Assembly: GCA_002325825.1 (NCBI GenBank)
Contig: DCSW01000058.1
Location: 1 to 21,236 of the forward strand
Source: Collimonas sp. UBA1456
GTDB taxonomy: Bacteria > Pseudomonadota > Gammaproteobacteria > Burkholderiales > Burkholderiaceae_D
Direction of reading: 5' to 3'
Length of the DNA stretch: 21,236 nt
Shown here: piece by piece, positions 6,236 through 15,010 of the stretch
How the letters are laid out: each line of letters starts with the position of its first letter
Numbering within the stretch: the stretch's first letter is position 1
Translations under genes and position numbers: made by a program
Notes under the pieces: model-generated
Database searches by the model: none
The model's input: the letters and a program-made list of their open reading frames with translations, nothing else
What the model was told of the DNA's origin: nothing

Positions 6236-6862
6236 TCATGCTGCAGTCAGTTTGACGCCCAACAAGGCGCGCACCGGCGCATAGGATTTACGGTGCACCG
6301 GCGATACGCCATGCAACCGCAACCGCTCCAGGTGCAATGCGGTCGGATAGCCTTTGTTCTGATCGAATGCGTAGTACGGATATTGTGCGTGCAACACCTG
6401 CAGCGCCGCATCGCGGGCAGTCTTGGCCAAGATCGAGGCAGCCGAAATGGCTTGTACCTTGTCGTCGCCCTTGACGATGGCTTCGTTACGGATGTTCAGC
6501 GGCGGACAACGATTGCCGTCGATAAGCGCCAGCGTCGGCAATATCGCCAAGCCCGCCACCGCATGCCGCATTGTCACCATCGTGGCTTGCAGAATATTGA
6601 GCGAGTCGATTTCTTCTTCTGAGCATTCGGCAATCGCCCACGCCAAGGCATTCTCCTTGATCTGTTCCGCCAACGCCTCGCGCCGCTCGGCGCTCAGCTT
6701 CTTGGAATCACGGAGGCCAATCAGCGGCCGTTGCGGATCTAGAATCACTGCCGCAGCGAATACCGGCCCCGCCAGCGGACCGCGACCGGCCTCATCAACG
6801 CCGCAGATGATTTCATCTGGGTAGTCATTGTCATTAAAAAGAGAAAGATTACGATCGGACAT
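6236..6862 (-). CDS. rnhB: Ribonuclease HII
   Basis: RNase HII cleaves RNA in RNA-DNA hybrids and starts removal of single ribonucleotides from DNA. The 208-residue protein has the signature IICGVDEAGRGPLAGPV with catalytic D23 and E24, LRDSKKLS, ALIDGN with D115, and the block ISAASILAKTARD with D151, completing the DEDD set. Length is normal. I use the ATG at 6862; a GTG two codons earlier (6868) is possible. Neither has a strong ribosome-binding site. It follows lpxB with an 84-base gap, the usual order, and precedes the broken methyltransferase gene. Confidence 0.96.
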   Translation of the reverse strand: MSDRNLSLFNDNDYPDEIICGVDEAGRGPLAGPVFAAAVILDPQRPLIGLRDSKKLSAERREALAEQIKENALAWAIAECSEEEIDSLNILQATMVTMRHAVAGLAILPTLALIDGNRCPPLNIRNEAIVKGDDKVQAISAASILAKTARDAALQVLHAQYPYYAFDQNKGYPTALHLERLRLHGVSPVHRKSYAPVRALLGVKLTAA

Positions 6863-6946
6863 GGTCACGGCTGCCGTAGCAAAATAGGAGTAGAGAAAGA
6901 CAGCATGGGATCAACCGCGCAAGATGCCGGACGAACGTTGATTGCG

Positions 6947-8104
6947 TTATTGTTCGATGATATTCAATACGGCCTGCGCACTCTCACTGGCTGAGTCGCG
7001 CAGTAAGCTGTGATGCATGTCGGTAAAACGCTGTCGCAGCATGGCTTGGTGCGGCTCATCTTCGAGCTGCCGCCACAGCGAATCGGCGAGCGCCTGCGGT
7101 GTAGCAGCGTTCTGCAATAACTCTGGAACCAGGAATTCGCGCGTCAGGATATTCGGTAAGCCGATCCATGGCTGGTAACTCATGTGGCGCAGGATTTCCC
7201 ACGTGGCGCGCATCATCTTGTAGGCGATCACCATCGGTTTTTTGTACAGCGCAACTTCCAGCGAAGCAGTGCCGGATGCCACTAGCACGGCATCGGCAGC
7301 GGCCATCGCAGTATGCGACTGGCCATCCAGCAACTGGATCGGCACATCCCGCAAACCGGCCTGCGCCACCAGTTCGCTAAAAAATCTGCTTTGCCGCTGG
7401 TCCACCATCGGCGCGATGAAACGCATACCGGGATCGCGCTGCGCCAATAGCTTCGCCGCCTGCACAAAAGCGATCGTATTGTGCTTCAGTTCGCCCGTGC
7501 GGCTGCCGGGCATGATCGCTAACACGCGGCAGTCGGCGCCCAGGCCCAACGTACTGCGCGCAGCGGCGACGTCTGGCACCATCGGTATCACTTGCGCCAG
7601 AGGATGGCCGACATAAGTAACCGGAATTCCGGCCTTGCGATAAATTTCTTCTTCAAACGGAAAAATCACCAGCATGTGCGACGCCGCCCGCGCGATCTTC
7701 TTGATGCGGCCGCCGCGCCAGGCCCAGATTGATGGACCGATGAAATGCACAGTGGGAATACCGGCCTGGCGCAATTGCACTTCCAGACCAAAATTGAAGT
7801 CTGGTGCATCGACGCCGATGAACACATCCAGTTTATCCGCCAACAGCCGGTCACGTAATGTGTTCTGAATACCCTTGAGTTCGCGATAGTGGGTAAGCAC
7901 TTCGAACAGGCCGTTGACGGATAGTTTTTCCATCGGACAGTCGCTGACAAAGCCGTATTCCGCCATCCTGGCGCCGCCGATGCCGTACATCCGCGCATCC
8001 GGCAAATGTGGACGCAAACCTGACAACAAGTGACCTGCCAGCAAGTCGCCAGATGCCTCACCGGCGACCATCGCTACCGCCACGGTGGAAAGAAATTTCG
8101 CCAT
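6947..8104 (-). CDS. lpxB: Lipid-A-disaccharide synthase
   Basis: LpxB joins UDP-2,3-diacylglucosamine and lipid X (2,3-diacylglucosamine 1-phosphate) to form the lipid A disaccharide, at the cytoplasmic face of the inner membrane. The 385-residue product is of family length (E. coli 382). It shows VAGEASGDLLAGHL near the N-terminus, VDAPDFNFGLE, the FIGPSIWAWRGGRIKKI block, YVGHPL, LAIMPGSRTGE, and ASGTASLEVALYKKPMVIAYK in the C-terminal nucleotide-binding half. I choose the ATG at 8104, one base after the lpxA stop (8106-8108), over an upstream in-frame start at 8146 that would overlap lpxA and add 14 residues unlike the family. The one-base gap implies translational coupling with lpxA. Confidence 0.96.
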   Translation of the reverse strand: MAKFLSTVAVAMVAGEASGDLLAGHLLSGLRPHLPDARMYGIGGARMAEYGFVSDCPMEKLSVNGLFEVLTHYRELKGIQNTLRDRLLADKLDVFIGVDAPDFNFGLEVQLRQAGIPTVHFIGPSIWAWRGGRIKKIARAASHMLVIFPFEEEIYRKAGIPVTYVGHPLAQVIPMVPDVAAARSTLGLGADCRVLAIMPGSRTGELKHNTIAFVQAAKLLAQRDPGMRFIAPMVDQRQSRFFSELVAQAGLRDVPIQLLDGQSHTAMAAADAVLVASGTASLEVALYKKPMVIAYKMMRATWEILRHMSYQPWIGLPNILTREFLVPELLQNAATPQALADSLWRQLEDEPHQAMLRQRFTDMHHSLLRDSASESAQAVLNIIEQ

Positions 8105-8105
8105 G

Positions 8106-8894
8106 TCAGCGGATGATGCCGCGTGTCGAGGACGCGATGAATTCACGCATCAATTTCAGATGTTCGGTCGAAGCAGGCGATTTGCCTTCCTCTTGCGCCA
8201 ACGCCGCCATGGTATCTTGAAGTGCCAGACCGGAGCGATAAATGGTTCTGTAGGCACGCTTGATAGCCATGATCTGTTCGCTTCTGAAACCGCGGCGGAG
8301 CAAGCCTTCGCTATTGATACCAGCGGGTTCTGCGCGATTACCAGCAGCCGTCACGAACGGCGGCACGTCCTTGCTGACTGCAGCGGTAAAGGCAGTCATC
8401 GCATGAGCACCGATGCGGCAGAACTGATGTACTGTGGTGAACCCTCCGAGCAACGCCCAATCGCCCAGATGCACATGTCCGGCCAATGTCGCATTGTTAG
8501 CGATGGTGGTATTGCTGCCGATCTGGCAGTCGTGCCCGACGTGCACGTAAGCCATTATCAAATTATGATTACCGATACGTGTGACACCGCCGCCTTGAAT
8601 CGTACCAAGATTGAGCGTAACGAATTCACGGATAGTATTGCGGTCGCCGATTTCCAGGCGGGTCGGTTCACCGGCATATTTCTTGTCCTGCGGGACCGCA
8701 CCGATCGAGCCAAACTGGAAAATCGAATTATCGCGCCCGATGGTGGTGTGCCCTTCGATCACCGCGTGCGGGCCAACCTTGGTATTGGCGCCGATCGAAA
8801 CATGCGGGCCGATCACCGAGTAAGCACCGACTTCGACGAAACTATCGAGCGCCGCCTTCGGATCAATGACGGCAGTAGGATGAATGCGCATCAT
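8106..8894 (-). CDS. lpxA: UDP-N-acetylglucosamine O-acyltransferase
   Basis: LpxA transfers a hydroxyacyl chain from acyl carrier protein to the 3-OH of UDP-GlcNAc, the first step of lipid A synthesis. The 262-residue protein (same as E. coli) is a left-handed beta-helix built of hexapeptide repeats such as VIGPHVSIGANTKVGPHAVI. The general-base histidine lies in YVHVGHDC (H121). The C-terminal helical part has INSEGLLRRGF and IYRSGLAL. The start is the ATG at 8894, overlapping the fabZ stop as ATGA; a second ATG follows at once (8891). An upstream in-frame start would extend into fabZ with unrelated residues. The order lpxD-fabZ-lpxA-lpxB is classical. Confidence 0.97.
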   Translation of the reverse strand: MMRIHPTAVIDPKAALDSFVEVGAYSVIGPHVSIGANTKVGPHAVIEGHTTIGRDNSIFQFGSIGAVPQDKKYAGEPTRLEIGDRNTIREFVTLNLGTIQGGGVTRIGNHNLIMAYVHVGHDCQIGSNTTIANNATLAGHVHLGDWALLGGFTTVHQFCRIGAHAMTAFTAAVSKDVPPFVTAAGNRAEPAGINSEGLLRRGFRSEQIMAIKRAYRTIYRSGLALQDTMAALAQEEGKSPASTEHLKLMREFIASSTRGIIR

Positions 8895-9403
8895 TGGTTC
8901 ATGCGGCAGCACGCGGCAGGAATAGCAGCGACGTCGGTGGAAGGGCTGATCGCGTTGCGCGTAGTGCACATCAACTCGGCTTGGACAGCCAGTTCGCCAT
9001 CAACGCTGGCGACGGCCCTGTATTTCCCGACGCCGCGCACCATGCGAACGAGTTCGACGTCCAGTTTGATCTGGTCGCCCGGCTCAACCGGACGACGGAA
9101 GCGCGCATTGTCGATCCCTGCGAAGTACATCACGGAGTTCTCGTCAGGCGTGCGGCCGTTGGTCAGAAACGATAGCAGCGCGGCGGTTTGCACCAACGCT
9201 TCGATCGTCAAGACACCCGGCATCACCGGTTTGTTCGGGAAGTGACCGTTGAAGAATTCTTCGTTGATCGTGACATTCTTGATCGCCGTGATCGACTTGC
9301 CGCTTTTCCAGTTCAATACGCGATCAACCAACAGCAGCGGATAGCGATGCGGCAAGTATTTTTTGATCTGATTGATGTCGAGTGTGTTAGTTACGCTATT
9401 CAT
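8891..9403 (-). CDS. fabZ: 3-hydroxyacyl-[acyl-carrier-protein] dehydratase FabZ
   Basis: FabZ dehydrates beta-hydroxyacyl-ACP in fatty acid elongation and competes with LpxA/LpxD for hydroxyacyl-ACP, which explains its place among lpx genes. The hot-dog fold protein has YLPHRYPLLLVDRV, then FFNGHFPNKPVMPGVLTIEA with catalytic H54 and E68, and DNARFRRPVEPGDQ. It is 170 residues from the ATG at 9403, longer than the usual 145-155: about 20 residues (from NAISPSTD to CCRMNQ) follow the normal end AELMCTTR. The ATG lies inside the lpxD 3' end, giving an eight-base overlap, and the stop overlaps the lpxA start. An upstream start at 9457 is unlikely. Confidence 0.96.
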   Translation of the reverse strand: MNSVTNTLDINQIKKYLPHRYPLLLVDRVLNWKSGKSITAIKNVTINEEFFNGHFPNKPVMPGVLTIEALVQTAALLSFLTNGRTPDENSVMYFAGIDNARFRRPVEPGDQIKLDVELVRMVRGVGKYRAVASVDGELAVQAELMCTTRNAISPSTDVAAIPAACCRMNQ

Positions 9404-10451
9404 TATCTTTTTCGGTAAGCTGTTTGACAGATTTTTCCAGAGTCCGAATTTTCTCACGCATTGTGTTCAGATTGCGTACCAGAGTTGCAGATTTCTCCCA
9501 ATCACCGTGTTTGGCAATTGGATAAAATCCAGTGTACTGGCCCGGTTCGGAGATCGAACGCAGCGCCAGCGTACCCGCTGACACATGCACATGATCGACG
9601 ATGGTGATGTGGCCATGAATCATCGCAGCGCCGCCAATCGAGCAGTATTTACCGATTCGTGCACTGCCCGCAATGCTGGCACAGGCAGCAATCGCCGTTT
9701 GGGTACCGATATGGCAATTATGCGCAATCTGGATCTGATTATCCAGCTTGACACCATCCTCGATCACCGTATCAGCCAGCGCACCGCGGTCAATCGTGGT
9801 GTTAGCGCCAATTTCGACATCGTCACCAATCAGAACTCTACCGGTTTGCGGGATCTTAATCCAGGTCCCACCTGCATTTGCGAAGCCGAAACCGTCAGCA
9901 CCCATCACGACGCCGGAATGAATGATCGCCCGCGCACCGATTTCGCAGGAGGCGTAAATAGTAACATTAGCATTAAGGCAACTATTTGCGCCGATTTTGA
10001 CGTTTCTGCCGATTACACAGCCGGCTTCGATCCGCACTTCTTCGTCGATTACAGCGCCAGCACCAATGACCACGTTCGGGCCTATGTGGGCGCTGGAAGC
10101 AACCTGTGCCGTTGGGTCGAGTGTCGCTGAAGGATGAATGCCAGGGATAACCGGAATCGCGTTGCGCGCCGCGAAAAACTGTGCTGCCTTGGCAAAATAC
10201 GCATACGGATTGTCCGCAACAATGCGTGCACCACGATAATCGGCGCCAAGCACCGCATCATCTGCTGCGGACAGGATAATAGCGGCCGCTTGGGTTTGCG
10301 CAGCCTGGGACCGAAACTTGGGGTTGGACAGGAAAGTGATCTGGGAAGTGGTTGCGTCGCTCAGTGGAGCAATGCCGGAGACTTGCGTATCCGCATCACC
10401 AATCAAGTGACCACCCAAGCTTTGGACCAATTCTTTCAGCCGAGTTCTCAT
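9396..10451 (-). CDS. lpxD: UDP-3-O-acylglucosamine N-acyltransferase
   Basis: LpxD adds the second hydroxyacyl chain (N-linked, position 2) to UDP-3-O-acylglucosamine in lipid A synthesis. The 351-residue product begins MRTRLKELVQ with the small uridine-binding domain (ITFLSNPKF), followed by a long hexapeptide-repeat helix (AHIGPNVVIGAGAVI, VVMGADGFGFA, EIGANTTIDRGAL) and the catalytic block QIAHNCHIGTQTAIAA with H244. The C-terminal helix is charged, as usual. I choose the ATG at 10451 because AAGG sits five bases upstream and the N-terminus matches the family; the longer frame to 10568 reads proline-rich sequence from the intergenic hairpin region. E. coli LpxD has 341 residues. Confidence 0.96.
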   Translation of the reverse strand: MRTRLKELVQSLGGHLIGDADTQVSGIAPLSDATTSQITFLSNPKFRSQAAQTQAAAIILSAADDAVLGADYRGARIVADNPYAYFAKAAQFFAARNAIPVIPGIHPSATLDPTAQVASSAHIGPNVVIGAGAVIDEEVRIEAGCVIGRNVKIGANSCLNANVTIYASCEIGARAIIHSGVVMGADGFGFANAGGTWIKIPQTGRVLIGDDVEIGANTTIDRGALADTVIEDGVKLDNQIQIAHNCHIGTQTAIAACASIAGSARIGKYCSIGGAAMIHGHITIVDHVHVSAGTLALRSISEPGQYTGFYPIAKHGDWEKSATLVRNLNTMREKIRTLEKSVKQLTEKDNE

Positions 10452-10505
10452 CGTGGCCTTTTTAATTAGTGGAGGAGGTAGGAATATATTGGTTTGCTGC
10501 TGTCG

Positions 10506-10548
10506 GGGCAAAGCACCTATGCCGGTTTGCCGGCCAGGTGCTTTGCCC
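10506..10548. repeat. 13-bp intercistronic hairpin between skp and lpxD
   Basis: GGGCAAAGCACCT (10506-10518) pairs perfectly with AGGTGCTTTGCCC (10536-10548). The 17-base loop holds a second small stem (CCGG/CCGG). It lies in the 118-base gap after the skp stop, upstream of lpxD. In the transcribed minus direction no T run follows, so it is more likely an mRNA-stabilising, processing or Rho-related structure than a strong intrinsic terminator. Confidence 0.65.
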
Positions 10549-10569
10549 ACTGCCCTCGGAACAATCAAT

Positions 10570-11094
10570 TTACTTGTTGAGGAGCTTCAATACTTTATCA
10601 GTGATGTCGATACGCGGGCTGACGTAGACGCCGCCTTCCTGGAACACGATATCGTACTTTTCAGCTTCAGCGATCTGCTTGATGGCCTTGGTAGAGCGCT
10701 CCAGCACAATGGCCAGCTCTTCATTGCGACGTTGATTCAGGTCTTCGCGGAATTCGCGTTGTTTGCGTTGGAAATCCTTATCCATATCGCTCAATTCGCG
10801 CTGGCGGCGGATCCGCTCCGACTCCGACATCACTGCCGAATCCTTATCCAGCTTGTCAGCAGTAGATTTCAGGCGAGCGGCCAGATCCTGCAAGTCTTTA
10901 TCTCGTTTGGAGAACTCAGCTTCGATCTTGATTTGCGCAGCCTTGGCTGGCGCCGCTGCACGTAAGACACGTTCGCTGCTGACAAAGGCAATTTTCGAAC
11001 CCTCGTCAGCGTGTACCGGTGCTATTGACAATAAGAAAAACGCCAGCAATCCGGCGGATGGTAACGATTTTAAAGATTTAATTAGCGATTTCAA
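10570..11094 (-). CDS. skp: Periplasmic chaperone Skp/OmpH
   Basis: Skp holds unfolded outer-membrane proteins in the periplasm and hands them to the BAM complex. The product has a signal peptide (hydrophobic LLAFFLLSIAPVHA, cleavage likely after residue 29), a short strand IAFVSSERVL, then a long charged coiled coil (about residues 55-140, rich in K, E, R and Q) that forms the tentacles, and a closing GGVYVSPRIDITDKVLKLL. From the TTG at 11094 it is 174 residues. This start has GGAGA six bases upstream; another TTG at 11109 would add five residues without such a site, and no ATG is available. It directly follows bamA, its functional partner. Confidence 0.9.
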   Translation of the reverse strand: MKSLIKSLKSLPSAGLLAFFLLSIAPVHADEGSKIAFVSSERVLRAAAPAKAAQIKIEAEFSKRDKDLQDLAARLKSTADKLDKDSAVMSESERIRRQRELSDMDKDFQRKQREFREDLNQRRNEELAIVLERSTKAIKQIAEAEKYDIVFQEGGVYVSPRIDITDKVLKLLNK

Positions 11095-11114
11095 AACAAT
11101 TCTCCGCAATTCAA

Positions 11115-11137
11115 ATAATGCACAACTTGTGCATTAT
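11115..11137. repeat. Palindrome upstream of skp
   Basis: ATAATGCACAA (11115-11125) and TTGTGCATTAT (11127-11137) are exact inverted repeats around a single base. The site lies in the bamA-skp gap, about 20 bases upstream of the proposed skp start. Its symmetry would suit either a dimeric DNA-binding protein or a tight RNA hairpin next to the skp ribosome-binding site. Confidence 0.7.
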
Positions 11138-11181
11138 GCCATTCTTACCAGCGTCTGCAATAGTACAGACCGCCTGGCGGT

Positions 11182-13566
11182 TTAGAAGCCGGTACCGATT
11201 TGAAACTGGAGTGCCTGCTGCTTGTCGGTCGGCTTCGCATTTAACGGTTTGCCATAGCTGATTTTCAGTGGGCCTATTGGCGACACCCAGCTCAAGCCGA
11301 TTCCCGTAGAATAACGCAACTCACTCAACTGCATAGGCGTTTTGTCGGAATAAACTTGACCGCCGTCGAGGAAGGCGAACCAGCGCAAGGTGCGGTCGTT
11401 GCCGGAACCGGGAAATAGAAATTGCAATTCCAAGTTGCCAAACAGACGCGATGCGCCACCCAATGAATTGCCGTACTGATCGACGTTGGTACCGAGGCCA
11501 AGCGTCGATCCTTCGAATCCGCGCACGGTGCCGATACCACCGGCATAGTAATTCTTAAATACAGGAAACGGCTTGCCGCGGATACCACGGCCGTAGTCGA
11601 TTTCACCATTCAGGGCCAGCGTCACAGCATTGCTGAAAAATGGCTTGAAGTACTGGTGCTGGTAACTGGCACGATAATATTGCAAACTTCCGACTGCCGA
11701 AATTTCCAGGCTGGCGCGCTGATAGCGGCCCTTGGTCGGCACCAGATAGCTGTCGCGGCTGTCGCGCTGCCAAGCGGCGGTCAACGGTAAACTGTTGGTG
11801 GTTGCAGAAGACGGATTTGCCAGCCAGCTGTAGCCGAGACCACTCGGCACCAACACGCTGTTACCGAAGTCGCTCACATATTGCTGATACAGCATTGGGG
11901 CGGAGTTGTCGGCCTGGACGTTGATGTTTTCAATACCTATGCCGAAGAACACCGTATCCAGTTCCGAGAACGGCACGCCGAACTTGATATCGCTACCGAT
12001 GGTCTGTACGCGATAGTCACCTGTAGTGTATGGCGACGGACGCACGGTACGCAGATACAGGCCATAGGTACCGCTGATGCCGTCGTCGGTAAAGTACGGA
12101 TTGGTCTGAGATAATGCGATCACCCGCGAGTAGCTGCTGGTATTGATGTCTAAGCTAATGGTATTGCCACCGCCGAAAGCGTTCTGCTGCTGAATCGAAC
12201 CGGACAAGTTCAATTTGTCAGTCTGCGAGAAACCAGCGCCTACCTGAATATTGCCAGTGGGTTGTTCGGTGACTGACATGTTGATATCGACCTGGTCGGA
12301 GGTATTGGGTACTTCCGAGGTTTCGATGGAGACATCCTTGAAGTAACCCAGACGGTCGACGCGATCACGCGACAGCTTGATCTTGGAGCCGTCGTACCAG
12401 GAATTCTCGAACTGGCGGAATTCGCGGCGCACTACTTCATCGCGGGTCTTGGTGTTGCCGAACACGTTGATGTGTCGCACGTAGACGCGCTTGCCCGGAT
12501 CAACCAGAATCGTAAACGCCACTTCTTTCTTGTCGCGATCGAGTTCCGGATTAACATTCACGTTGGCGAACGCGTAGCCGAAGTTGCCAAGCCGCTCAGC
12601 TATCTTTTTGGTACTATTATCCATTTTTTCATCGTTGAATGTATCCCCATTTTTGAGCTCTATCAGTGACGCCAATTCGTCATTGCGGCCAAACATTTCA
12701 CCTTCTAGCTTGATGTTGGAAACTGTGTACTTGTCACCTTCATTAATATTGACTGTGATGTAGATGTCTTTCTTATCGGGGGTAATCGCTACTTGAGTCG
12801 ACTCGACCTGCATCTCGATATAACCGCGGTTCAGATAATACGCACGCAAGGTTTCGATATCACCCGACAATTTCTCTTTCGAATATTGGTCGGCCTTGGT
12901 GTACCAAGTGAACCAACCAGGGGAACGCAGCTTGATCTGGTCGCGCAGGGTGGCATCGGAGAACGCCTTGTTGCCAACGAAGCGGATTTCCCTGATGCGC
13001 GACACTTCACCTTCGCTGACCGCAAACGTGACATTGACCCGATTACGCTCGATCGGCGTCACGGTGGTTGTCACTTTCATGCCGTACAGGCCTCGCGACA
13101 AATATTGTTTCTTCAATTCCTGCTCAGCACGAGCGACCTGCGCCTTGTCAAAGATACGTGAATCGCCGACGCCGATTTTCTTCAGCGCCTTAACCAATTG
13201 ATTCTTGTCAAACTCCTTGATGCCGGAAAAATCCACGCCTGCAATCGATGGCCGCTCTTCCACCATGACCAGCAGCACATCGCCTTCAGACTCGACCCAG
13301 ACATCTTTGTAGAAGCCGGTTGCATACAGTGCCTTGATCACTGCAGTACCCTTTTCGTCGGTGAAGGTTTCACCGACACGCACCGGCAAATAGCTGAAAA
13401 CGGTACCAGCCTCGGTACGCTGGATGCCTTCGATGCGGATATCTTTGACCACGAACGGCTGCACGGCCATAGTCTGCCCTGAGCACACGGCGAAGGCGGC
13501 GGCAGCAATAAAACGACGGGGAAAAAGAGACACAGGAGAGTGAGAGTGCTCGGAATGTAATTTCAT
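11182..13566 (-). CDS. bamA: Outer membrane protein assembly factor BamA
   Basis: BamA is the central Omp85 protein that inserts beta-barrels into the outer membrane. The 794-residue product starts with a basic region and signal peptide (FIAAAAFAVCSGQTMA, cleavage before VQPF), continues with five POTRA domains (about 25-430, for example VKDIRIEGIQRTEAGTVFSY and IREIRFVGNKAFSD), and ends in a 16-stranded barrel. The VRGFEGSTLG motif of loop 6 is present. The last residue is phenylalanine (QFQIGTGF), the normal outer-membrane recognition end. The length fits E. coli (810). The ATG at 13566 opens a normal signal peptide. It sits between rseP and skp as usual. Confidence 0.97.
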   Translation of the reverse strand: MKLHSEHSHSPVSLFPRRFIAAAAFAVCSGQTMAVQPFVVKDIRIEGIQRTEAGTVFSYLPVRVGETFTDEKGTAVIKALYATGFYKDVWVESEGDVLLVMVEERPSIAGVDFSGIKEFDKNQLVKALKKIGVGDSRIFDKAQVARAEQELKKQYLSRGLYGMKVTTTVTPIERNRVNVTFAVSEGEVSRIREIRFVGNKAFSDATLRDQIKLRSPGWFTWYTKADQYSKEKLSGDIETLRAYYLNRGYIEMQVESTQVAITPDKKDIYITVNINEGDKYTVSNIKLEGEMFGRNDELASLIELKNGDTFNDEKMDNSTKKIAERLGNFGYAFANVNVNPELDRDKKEVAFTILVDPGKRVYVRHINVFGNTKTRDEVVRREFRQFENSWYDGSKIKLSRDRVDRLGYFKDVSIETSEVPNTSDQVDINMSVTEQPTGNIQVGAGFSQTDKLNLSGSIQQQNAFGGGNTISLDINTSSYSRVIALSQTNPYFTDDGISGTYGLYLRTVRPSPYTTGDYRVQTIGSDIKFGVPFSELDTVFFGIGIENINVQADNSAPMLYQQYVSDFGNSVLVPSGLGYSWLANPSSATTNSLPLTAAWQRDSRDSYLVPTKGRYQRASLEISAVGSLQYYRASYQHQYFKPFFSNAVTLALNGEIDYGRGIRGKPFPVFKNYYAGGIGTVRGFEGSTLGLGTNVDQYGNSLGGASRLFGNLELQFLFPGSGNDRTLRWFAFLDGGQVYSDKTPMQLSELRYSTGIGLSWVSPIGPLKISYGKPLNAKPTDKQQALQFQIGTGF

Positions 13567-13625
13567 TAGCGATCGTTTTTATCAATGTCCTTGTCAGCCA
13601 CGATTATCAGACAAGAAAGCGGAAC

Positions 13626-14993
13626 TTAAAATATGAGTCTGACGATATCATTAAATATGGCAACCATCATCAATGTCATCAGAATACCGATACCTGCTCG
13701 CTGGGCAATTGCACCAACCCGCTCAGAAATCGGCCGTCCAGTCAAAACTTCCAGGGAATAATACAGCAAATGGCCGCCGTCTAGAACCGGAATGGGAAGT
13801 AAATTCATGACGCCTAAACTGATACTGATCAGCGCAATGAAGCTCAAATAACTGATTGCACCGATACGTGCCGCCTGGCCGGCATAGTCGGCAATCGTAA
13901 TCGGGCCGGTGATATTCTCCCAGGAAACCTCGCCAATCACCATCTTGCCGAGCATCTTGAAAGTCAAAACACTGCTTTCCCAGGTTTTCTTGGCGCCCTT
14001 GACAAGGGCTTGCAACGGCGGACTGATGGCAACGATCATTTCAGGCGCGAGCGGCACCTCGACTCTGATCAGGCCAATTTTTGTGCCATTGGCAACTTGC
14101 GCCTCGGGCGTCACATTCAACGTCAGATTATTGCCGTTCCGCACAACTGAAAGGGTCAGCGATTTGTCCGGCGAACCCCGTACCCGCTCGATAAACACCA
14201 GGCCATCGACCACCGCCTGACCGTCGATTGCCGTTACCAGATCGCCTTCGCGCAAACCTGCTTTCATTGCCGGGCCATCCGCCAGGACTTTACTCAACAA
14301 TGCTTTTGGCTGGGCCAGACCGATACCCAATTTGCCGAGATAATCGGCTTCCAGGTCTTTGGTATTCAGGCTGTCAACCAGCAAGCTAACGGTATCCAGC
14401 AGGTAGCCACCGACAACCGCAGGGTCCTGCCGCTGGACATCCAACCTGATCGGCATTTTATCGACCGCGCCTTGCAGCACTTTCCAGCGCAATTCGGACC
14501 AGACCTGGACCGGATCGCCGTTCACCGCTGTTATCAGATCGTTCCCACGTAAACCGGCCTTATAGGCTATCGATTGCTCGGATATCACCCCGATCTTGGT
14601 GATCAGCTCGGGTACGCCATGCATGTAAAGACCAGTAAATAGAAAAATAGCAAGAGCAAAATTCGCCAAGGGCCCTGCCGCCACGATTGCCATGCGCTTC
14701 CAGACTGACTTGCTGGTAAATTCGCGCTTTAATTCCTGCGGCGACAAGCTGCTGACATCTTGCTCGCGCGCATCCAGAATTTTCACGTAACCGCCCAGCG
14801 GCAGAATGCAAAGCGCCCATTCGGTCTGATCTGGACCAAAGCGTCGCGAAAAAACGATTTTTCCCATACCGATCGAAAAGCGCAGCACCTTGACGCCGCA
14901 TAGTCGTGCGACCCAATAATGGCCAAGCTCATGGATAACGATCAGAGAGCCGAGCGCAACGACGAATGCGAGGATAGTTTGCAGGAAAGCCAT
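13626..14993 (-). CDS. rseP: Site-2 intramembrane zinc metalloprotease RseP
   Basis: RseP cuts the anti-sigma factor RseA inside the membrane after DegS, releasing sigma-E in the envelope stress response, and also clears remnant signal peptides. The 455-residue protein has the zinc motif HELGH at 21-25 in the first membrane segment, IVAAGPLANFALAIFLF as a second segment, two PDZ domains in the periplasmic middle (GLRGNDLITAVNGDPV and GLREGDLVTAIDGQAV), and the third zinc ligand region NLLPIPVLDGGH at about 397-408. A final membrane helix closes the protein. All catalytic residues are present. It lies 17 bases after dxr and 59 bases before bamA, the normal order. Confidence 0.97.
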   Translation of the reverse strand: MAFLQTILAFVVALGSLIVIHELGHYWVARLCGVKVLRFSIGMGKIVFSRRFGPDQTEWALCILPLGGYVKILDAREQDVSSLSPQELKREFTSKSVWKRMAIVAAGPLANFALAIFLFTGLYMHGVPELITKIGVISEQSIAYKAGLRGNDLITAVNGDPVQVWSELRWKVLQGAVDKMPIRLDVQRQDPAVVGGYLLDTVSLLVDSLNTKDLEADYLGKLGIGLAQPKALLSKVLADGPAMKAGLREGDLVTAIDGQAVVDGLVFIERVRGSPDKSLTLSVVRNGNNLTLNVTPEAQVANGTKIGLIRVEVPLAPEMIVAISPPLQALVKGAKKTWESSVLTFKMLGKMVIGEVSWENITGPITIADYAGQAARIGAISYLSFIALISISLGVMNLLPIPVLDGGHLLYYSLEVLTGRPISERVGAIAQRAGIGILMTLMMVAIFNDIVRLIF

Positions 14994-15010
14994 GAAGTAA
15001 GTGGTCGCGT

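Noticed and set aside
8085..9245. Long plus-strand open frame (386 codons)
   Set aside because: It is antisense to the well-supported lpxA and fabZ genes and shows no recognisable domain.
9585..10130. Plus-strand open frame over lpxD
   Set aside because: It mirrors the hexapeptide repeats of LpxD on the other strand; the periodic composition explains the open frame.
12472..13482. Several plus-strand frames over bamA
   Set aside because: All are antisense shadows of the BamA POTRA region with no independent support.
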